From NCBI RefSeq assembly GCF_003663845.1, contig NZ_RCCA01000001.1, forward strand, positions 1,426,001 to 1,490,000: a DNA stretch of 64,000 nt, given 5' to 3'. Numbering within the stretch: position 1 is the stretch's first letter; each line of letters begins with the position of its first letter. The position numbers were made by a program, and so were the translations under genes. This document shows positions 59,614 through 64,000 of this stretch, piece after piece. The notes under the pieces were generated by a model. It searched no databases, was not told where the DNA came from, and was given only the letters and a program-made list of their open reading frames with translations. Source of the DNA: Chryseobacterium sp. 7 (GTDB lineage: Bacteria; Bacteroidota; Bacteroidia; Flavobacteriales; Weeksellaceae).

Positions 59614-60573
59614 TTAAAATCCACAGCTTCCTACGCTAGGTGCAGGAGAAGGAGAGCATCCTGAAAGGGATGAGAATATATTCAATACACAATTGGTATT
59701 TACATAGTTGTTGTCATATAATAAAGATCCGGACGGACTTCTGTAATATACATTTCCTGCAGTATTGGCATAAGAAGATACAGAAGCAGATCCACAGCTT
59801 GTATTGGTACAAGCAGCTCTCCATGCAGCGTCAGTTACAGGTCCGCTGGAGAATAATGAAGGGTCAATGATTCTTTTTTCAACAATTCCGGAAGCATTTT
59901 TGAAGCTTACCAAAATTGCCACGTGATATACCCATGATACACAGCATGTTCCTGTAGAAGCTCTAAGGTTACCATAAACGAACTGTTTTTCACAATCGTA
60001 GCCTGCGTTCAAAAGAATTTGTCTCATTTTGTGAGCTCTTGCATAGCATCCATCCACAGGATATCTGAAAGTAATACACGGTGAAGATGCCGTAGAAGTT
60101 CCGCAAGCCTGGTTTTTGATTTGAGTAAATAAGCTGTTCAGAGTTGCAAGATTTGGAATAACGCTTACGGCTTTTTTGCTGTCACCTCTTTCTTCTTTGT
60201 TAAATACAGATTTGAAATAACGGATGTCATCAGCAGTTGCTTTGTCTACCTTTGCAATCTCATTAGAGTTAGCTTTCAGGAAAACCTGAACTGGAGTTTC
60301 GTTTTCTACAGCTTCTTTGATCATGGAGATGTATCCTGCATTTTCCTTAGTATCTTTAATATGATACGGCTGAGCAGAAACCATAAAGGAAACTTTAAAC
60401 TTTCCATCCTCTTTTTCTATCCCTACCGGAACAGTTTTACCGAAATCTTTCATAGCAACGTTGTTTGACTCTTTGGCTACGAGATTAGGATCCTGGTTGG
60501 CACTTGAATCCGAACAGGCATTGAATGACAGCATCGTCACGAATACCATCATGGATAACAGAAATTTTTTCAT
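59614..60573 (-). CDS. Protein-glutamine glutaminase precursor (protein deamidase)
   Basis: A 319-aa preproenzyme. Signal region about 1-20 (ending FNAC), prosegment about 21-134, mature enzyme about 135-319 (185 aa, the known mature length of the C. proteolyticum enzyme). Catalytic triad: Cys176 (DGCYARAH), His217 (YHVAILV) and Asp237 (IIDPSLF); in mature numbering these are 42, 83 and 103, agreeing with the known enzyme. Several Cys pairs would form disulfides. It converts glutamine side chains in folded proteins to glutamate, releasing ammonia, outside the cell. The prosegment, with SAQ at 66-68, keeps it inactive until proteolysis. Confidence 0.95.
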   Translation of the reverse strand: MKKFLLSMMVFVTMLSFNACSDSSANQDPNLVAKESNNVAMKDFGKTVPVGIEKEDGKFKVSFMVSAQPYHIKDTKENAGYISMIKEAVENETPVQVFLKANSNEIAKVDKATADDIRYFKSVFNKEERGDSKKAVSVIPNLATLNSLFTQIKNQACGTSTASSPCITFRYPVDGCYARAHKMRQILLNAGYDCEKQFVYGNLRASTGTCCVSWVYHVAILVSFKNASGIVEKRIIDPSLFSSGPVTDAAWRAACTNTSCGSASVSSYANTAGNVYYRSPSGSLLYDNNYVNTNCVLNIFSSLSGCSPSPAPSVGSCGF

Positions 60574-60600
60574 AGTTTTTATATTTTGGTGGTTAATGTT

Positions 60601-60631
60601 TAGTGAACTTTTTATTTATAATAGTTCACTA
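60601..60631. promoter_or_regulatory. Perfect 8-bp dyad upstream of the protein-glutaminase gene
   Basis: TAGTGAAC (60601-60608) and GTTCACTA (60624-60631) are exact reverse complements with a 15-base spacer, 28-58 bases upstream of the start codon. It could be an operator or a leader hairpin. Confidence 0.6.
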
Positions 60632-60945
60632 TTTTGTGATATTAAAATTAATAAAAATTAAAATACCCGCAAGAATTTTTTCAAAAAAATATAATATTCT
60701 GCTTTATTTTTGATTTTATGGTATTAAAAATGGAATAAAACCTAATTATTTTGATAGTGAATTAGGAAAAACAGAAAAATTTTAAAATTGTTAAATCTGT
60801 CATTTTTTGCGTTTTGGATTCCTGCGGAAAGAACAGGGTGGAGGTATATATCTGTTTTAGCTGACAAACACTTCTAATGTGTGTATGGTCTAACCAATTC
60901 CATAGGAATCTAAGCAATCCAAGAATAATAATCCAATTTAAACTA
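60632..60945. other. Non-coding gap upstream of the protein-glutaminase gene
   Basis: A very AT-rich first part (to about 60800) likely contains the promoter; the rest shows no ORF, RNA gene or repeat that I can identify. Confidence 0.4.
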
Positions 60946-60978
60946 AAAACCCGGTTTCAATTATTGAAACCGGGTTTA
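60946..60978 (-). terminator. Terminator of the trp-lipB transcript
   Basis: 15-bp perfect stem AAACCCGGTTTCAAT / ATTGAAACCGGGTTT around one T. On the minus strand it is followed by TTAGTTT. Confidence 0.85.
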
Positions 60979-61000
60979 TTATATGGTAAGTAAACTTTGA

Positions 61001-61729
61001 CTATTTGTAAATCAATTCTGCCTGAAACACATCCGCAAAATGTTTTCTGATTTTTGCTTTCAGTTCTTCCATTTCTTCCGGTGTCAGTTCTCTTTCAAGC
61101 TCTCTTTTCAAAGAAGTAACCTGCTTATCTTTTATTCCGCATGGGATGATGTATTCAAAATAACGCATATCCGTATTCACATTCAATGCAAAACCGTGCA
61201 GCGTTACCCATCGGGAAGCTTTTACTCCCATGGCACACATTTTTCTGGCGTAAGGTTTTCCCACATCCAGCCATACTCCGGTTTCTCCTGGAGAGCGTTC
61301 TCCTTTAATACCGTATTCGGCAATAGTTCTGATGATCACTTCTTCCAGATTCCTCATATATAAATGAATATCTGTGAAAAAATTTTCCAAATCCAGAATA
61401 GGATAGCCTACAACCTGTCCGTAGCCGTGATACGTAATGTCACCACCACGGTTTACTTTCACGAAAGTAGCATCAATTTCTTTCAGCTTATCAATACCGG
61501 CAAGCATATTTTCTTCATGTCCGCTTTTTCCCAAAGTATAAACATGAGGATGTTCTACAAAAAGAAGGTGATTGGGAGTGGTGCTATGCTGTTCTGCAGG
61601 AAGATCTCTGTTTTTTATTTTGGTGTCAATGATGTTTTTCATCAGTTGTTCCTGATAATCCCAGGCTGGCTGATATTCTTTGACTCCTAAATCTTCAAAT
61701 TCTACTGCTTTATTTTGATTTGTATTCAT
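61001..61729 (-). CDS. lipB: Lipoyl(octanoyl) transferase
   Basis: A 242-aa LipB. The catalytic dyad is visible as Lys163 (ARKMCAMG) and Cys197 (IIPCGIKD), in the arrangement of E. coli Lys135/Cys169. The RGGDITYHGYGQVVGYPILDL and SRWVTLHGFALNVN segments are hallmarks. It transfers octanoate from acyl carrier protein to lipoyl domains of 2-oxoacid dehydrogenases. A full -7 box (TAAATTTG, minus strand 61753-61746) lies 16 bases upstream, so it can be expressed separately from trpA, 31 bases away. Confidence 0.96.
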   Translation of the reverse strand: MNTNQNKAVEFEDLGVKEYQPAWDYQEQLMKNIIDTKIKNRDLPAEQHSTTPNHLLFVEHPHVYTLGKSGHEENMLAGIDKLKEIDATFVKVNRGGDITYHGYGQVVGYPILDLENFFTDIHLYMRNLEEVIIRTIAEYGIKGERSPGETGVWLDVGKPYARKMCAMGVKASRWVTLHGFALNVNTDMRYFEYIIPCGIKDKQVTSLKRELERELTPEEMEELKAKIRKHFADVFQAELIYK

Positions 61730-61760
61730 TTCAATTTTTGATATACAAATTTAGTGAATT

Positions 61761-62495
61761 TTACGCTTTTATGGAATGGATAAAATCTATAGCGCTTTTC
61801 TTCCAGTCTCTATCCTGAAGTAAAATATTCACAAAGGCTGTCCCGATGATTCCGCCATCTGCTTTTTCCGTCACATTTTCAAAATCTTCTTTGGATTTAA
61901 TTCCAAATCCGATCATCACCGGATTTTTAAGCGGAAGAGATGCTACCCTGGAAAGGTAGTTCTCATTTTTTAAAACAGCATTTTCATTTCCGGTGGTGGA
62001 GGAAGAGCTTACGGCATACAGGAAACCTGAGCTTAAGGAATCCAAATAGATCATTCTTTCATCAGACGTTTCCGGAGTGACCAGAAAGGTGAAATTGAGA
62101 TTATATTGCTTTAGAATATGCTTGTAATTTTTTTCAAACTCAATAGGAGGAAGGTCAGGAAGAATCAATCCTGAAACACCACTTTCCGCACATGCTGCAC
62201 AGAATTTTTCAAATCCAAAGCTCAAAACAGGATTGATATAACCCATCAGGATAATCGGAATTCTGATTTCATCTTTGATGGCTTTCAGTTGAGATAAAAG
62301 CTTTTCGATAGTCATTCCGTTTTGTAAAGCCAGTTCATGAGCTTTCTGGATCACAGGTCCGTCTGCCACAGGATCAGAATATGGCATTCCGATTTCGATC
62401 ATATCTGCTCCGGAATCCTGAATCAATTTTATAATATCAGCGGTATCTTCCAATTGAGGAATTCCTGCTGTGAAGTATATATTTAATTTTTTCAT
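61761..62495 (-). CDS. trpA: Tryptophan synthase alpha subunit
   Basis: A 244-aa TIM barrel. Catalytic Glu34 (DMIEIGMPYSDP) and Asp45 (VADGP) are present, as are GVSGLILPDLP and GFGIKSKEDF. It splits indole-3-glycerol phosphate to indole and glyceraldehyde-3-phosphate, passing indole to TrpB. It follows trpB by 89 bases, a gap holding an imperfect GTAAAATG / CATTTTAC inverted repeat. Confidence 0.96.
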   Translation of the reverse strand: MKKLNIYFTAGIPQLEDTADIIKLIQDSGADMIEIGMPYSDPVADGPVIQKAHELALQNGMTIEKLLSQLKAIKDEIRIPIILMGYINPVLSFGFEKFCAACAESGVSGLILPDLPPIEFEKNYKHILKQYNLNFTFLVTPETSDERMIYLDSLSSGFLYAVSSSSTTGNENAVLKNENYLSRVASLPLKNPVMIGFGIKSKEDFENVTEKADGGIIGTAFVNILLQDRDWKKSAIDFIHSIKA

Positions 62496-62584
62496 TTTTT
62501 TATTGTATTGATGTATTCACGTAAAATGTATTAATGATCAGTTTTTATATATTAAAATCATTTTACATAAATACTTTTTACATT

Positions 62585-63763
62585 TTACAGATTTTTCAAA
62601 TACGTTTCCATATCCTTATCTCCGCGGCCGCTCAGACAAATGACAACAACATCATTTTCATTAAATTTTTTCTTGTCTAAAACTGCCAAAGCATGAGAAC
62701 TTTCCAGTGCCGGAATAATTCCTTCCAGTTTGGTAAGGTCAAAAGCACATTTTAAAGCTTCATCGTCATTAATACTAAAAAATTCTGCTCTTTTTTCTTT
62801 AAATAAATGCGCGTGGAAAGGCCCTATTCCAGGATAATCTAATCCTGCGGAAATAGAATGAGGTTCTATAACCTGCCCGTCTTCTGTCTGCATTACAAGG
62901 CTTTTGCTTCCGTGAAGCACTCCAAGCGTTCCTAAAAAGGTAGTAGCCGCAGATTTTCCGGAATCTACTCCTAATCCTCCGGCTTCAGCAGCAATAATTT
63001 TCACCTCTTTTTCCTCCACAAAATGATAAAAAGTCCCTGCTGCATTACTTCCTCCACCTACACAGGCAATCACATAATCTGGGTTTTCTCTTCCGATTTT
63101 TTCTTTAAGCTGTTCTTTGATTTCTTTTGAAATAATACTTTGAAATCTTGCCACAAGATCTGGAAAAGGATGTGGGCCTACCACGCTTCCAATTACATAA
63201 TGAGTGGTTACAGGATTGTTGATCCAGTCTCTTAAAGCTTCATTTACGGCATCTTTAAGGGTTTTGGATCCAGAAATAGCTGCTACAACTTCTGCACCCA
63301 GCATTTTCATTCTTGCTACGTTGGGAGCTTGCCTCTGAATATCAATTTCTCCCATGTAGACGATACACTCCAGACCTAATAAAGCACATGCCGTAGCAGT
63401 TGCAACACCATGCTGTCCTGCTCCGGTTTCAGCAATAATCCTGGTTTTTCCAAGACGTTTTGCCAGTAGAACCTGTCCCAGCGCATTGTTGATCTTATGA
63501 GCTCCGGTATGGTTGAGATCTTCCCGCTTTAAATAGATCTGTGTCTGGTATTTCTGGCTTAAGTTTTTAGCAAAATATAAAGGAGTAGCCCTTCCGACAT
63601 AGTTTTTGAGCAAATCCTGATATTCAGCCTGAAAATCTTCAGATTCTATAATTTCAAGGTAGCTTTTTTGCAATTCTTCTACATTAGGATAGAGCATTTC
63701 GGGGATAAAAGCTCCTCCAAACTCTCCGTAATATCCGTTTTCATCGGGGTTTTTATAATTCAT
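62585..63763 (-). CDS. trpB: Tryptophan synthase beta subunit
   Basis: A 392-aa PLP enzyme. Lys90 in [13 protein letters not shown] binds PLP; the glycine-rich [10 protein letters not shown] phosphate loop and the C-terminal [12 protein letters not shown] are present. It condenses indole and serine to tryptophan, in complex with TrpA. The upstream partial gene ends 4 bases before the start, so trpB is inside a longer trp operon continuing past the window. Confidence 0.97.
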   Translation of the reverse strand: MNYKNPDENGYYGEFGGAFIPEMLYPNVEELQKSYLEIIESEDFQAEYQDLLKNYVGRATPLYFAKNLSQKYQTQIYLKREDLNHTGAHKINNALGQVLLAKRLGKTRIIAETGAGQHGVATATACALLGLECIVYMGEIDIQRQAPNVARMKMLGAEVVAAISGSKTLKDAVNEALRDWINNPVTTHYVIGSVVGPHPFPDLVARFQSIISKEIKEQLKEKIGRENPDYVIACVGGGSNAAGTFYHFVEEKEVKIIAAEAGGLGVDSGKSAATTFLGTLGVLHGSKSLVMQTEDGQVIEPHSISAGLDYPGIGPFHAHLFKEKRAEFFSINDDEALKCAFDLTKLEGIIPALESSHALAVLDKKKFNENDVVVICLSGRGDKDMETYLKNL

Positions 63764-63767
63764 TTTT

Positions 63768-64000
63768 TTATTCTTTAGTAATTAAATAAGCATTGTTTTG
63801 TGAGCTTAACTGATTGAACAGTTCTTTTCTTTCCTGTGAGGTATGAAAAATCAAAATATCATCATCTTCAGAATTCACCCAGTCTGAACCGATGCTTTCT
63901 TTGATCATTTTGGCTTTGTCATAAAGAATTTCTACATCACATTTTTCATAAAATGGACGAAGATCCGAATGACAAAAGCCTATAGTTTCTATATTTCTCT
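63768..64000 (-). CDS. Partial gene upstream of trpB, possibly a GNAT-like protein
   Basis: C-terminal 77 residues of an ORF open to the right edge. It reads ...[33 protein letters not shown] and ends [12 protein letters not shown]. The segment [11 protein letters not shown] resembles the end of GNAT acetyltransferases (FYEKCGFE), but I cannot confirm it. The 4-base gap to trpB places it in the trp operon. Confidence 0.5.
   Translation of the reverse strand, partial: RNIETIGFCHSDLRPFYEKCDVEILYDKAKMIKESIGSDWVNSEDDDILIFHTSQERKELFNQLSSQNNAYLITKE

Overview
The window looks like a chromosomal stretch of a Chryseobacterium-type flavobacterium (Bacteroidota). Evidence: low GC content, TAnnTTTG promoter boxes instead of E. 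coli-type ones, no clear Shine-Dalgarno sites, type IX secretion (T9SS) C-terminal sorting domains, gliding genes gldF/gldG, SusC/TonB-style receptors, and a secreted protein-glutaminase that closely resembles the Chryseobacterium proteolyticum enzyme. No rRNA, tRNA, CRISPR array, phage or origin was recognised.

Layout. 0-4.4 kb: partial DMT permease, secreted alpha/beta hydrolase, a divergent MFS exporter/AraC regulator pair, a SRPBCC protein. 4.4-12.5 kb: rplS, a large T9SS-exported phosphatase, a CoA-transferase (scoA/scoB) whose two genes are separated by an opposing ABC exporter, and a DUF4197 protein. 12.6-23.8 kb: two identical 846-bp IS5-family copies flank a beta-hexosaminidase, a Crp/Fnr regulator, a sulfur gene set (TauE/SafE permease, persulfide dioxygenase-rhodanese, two YeeE/YedE proteins), a frameshifted glycosylasparaginase, a lipoprotein and cutC. 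23.9-40 kb: GxxExxY protein, beta-mannosidase, AEC permease, priA (TTG start), dacB, T9SS M1 peptidase, JmjC-like cupin, kbl, a frameshifted hemJ, gldF-gldG. 40-44.6 kb: three unknown or DUF genes, an Rrf2 regulator, a 62-aa protein plus a second TauE, and an ABM monooxygenase. 44.7-55.7 kb: a heme-acquisition locus (two T9SS cargo genes leftward; TonB receptor, HmuY lipoprotein, hmuTUV, methyltransferase, HmuS rightward; then ChaN). 55.9-64 kb: an exported peptide-deformylase-like protein with an altered metal ligand, a nitroreductase-ohrR-ohr operon, an SDR, protein-glutaminase with a small prodomain-like lipoprotein, lipB, trpA, trpB and a partial gene.

How it works together. The heme genes form one unit: two nearly identical ~52-bp upstream blocks carry Fur-like arms around a promoter box. 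The sulfur genes carry two matched promoters with a Crp/Fnr-like site at about -41. The peroxide operon has an OhrR-type dyad exactly between its -33 and -7 boxes. Hexosaminidase, glycosylasparaginase and beta-mannosidase together suggest degradation of host N-glycans.

Most novel candidate: the 103-aa lipoprotein (59233-59544) beside the protein-glutaminase resembles the inhibitory prosegment of that enzyme by eye, including its SAQ active-site-plug motif. It may be a free-standing inhibitor. Two single-base frameshifts in homopolymer runs (hemJ, glycosylasparaginase) need read-level confirmation.
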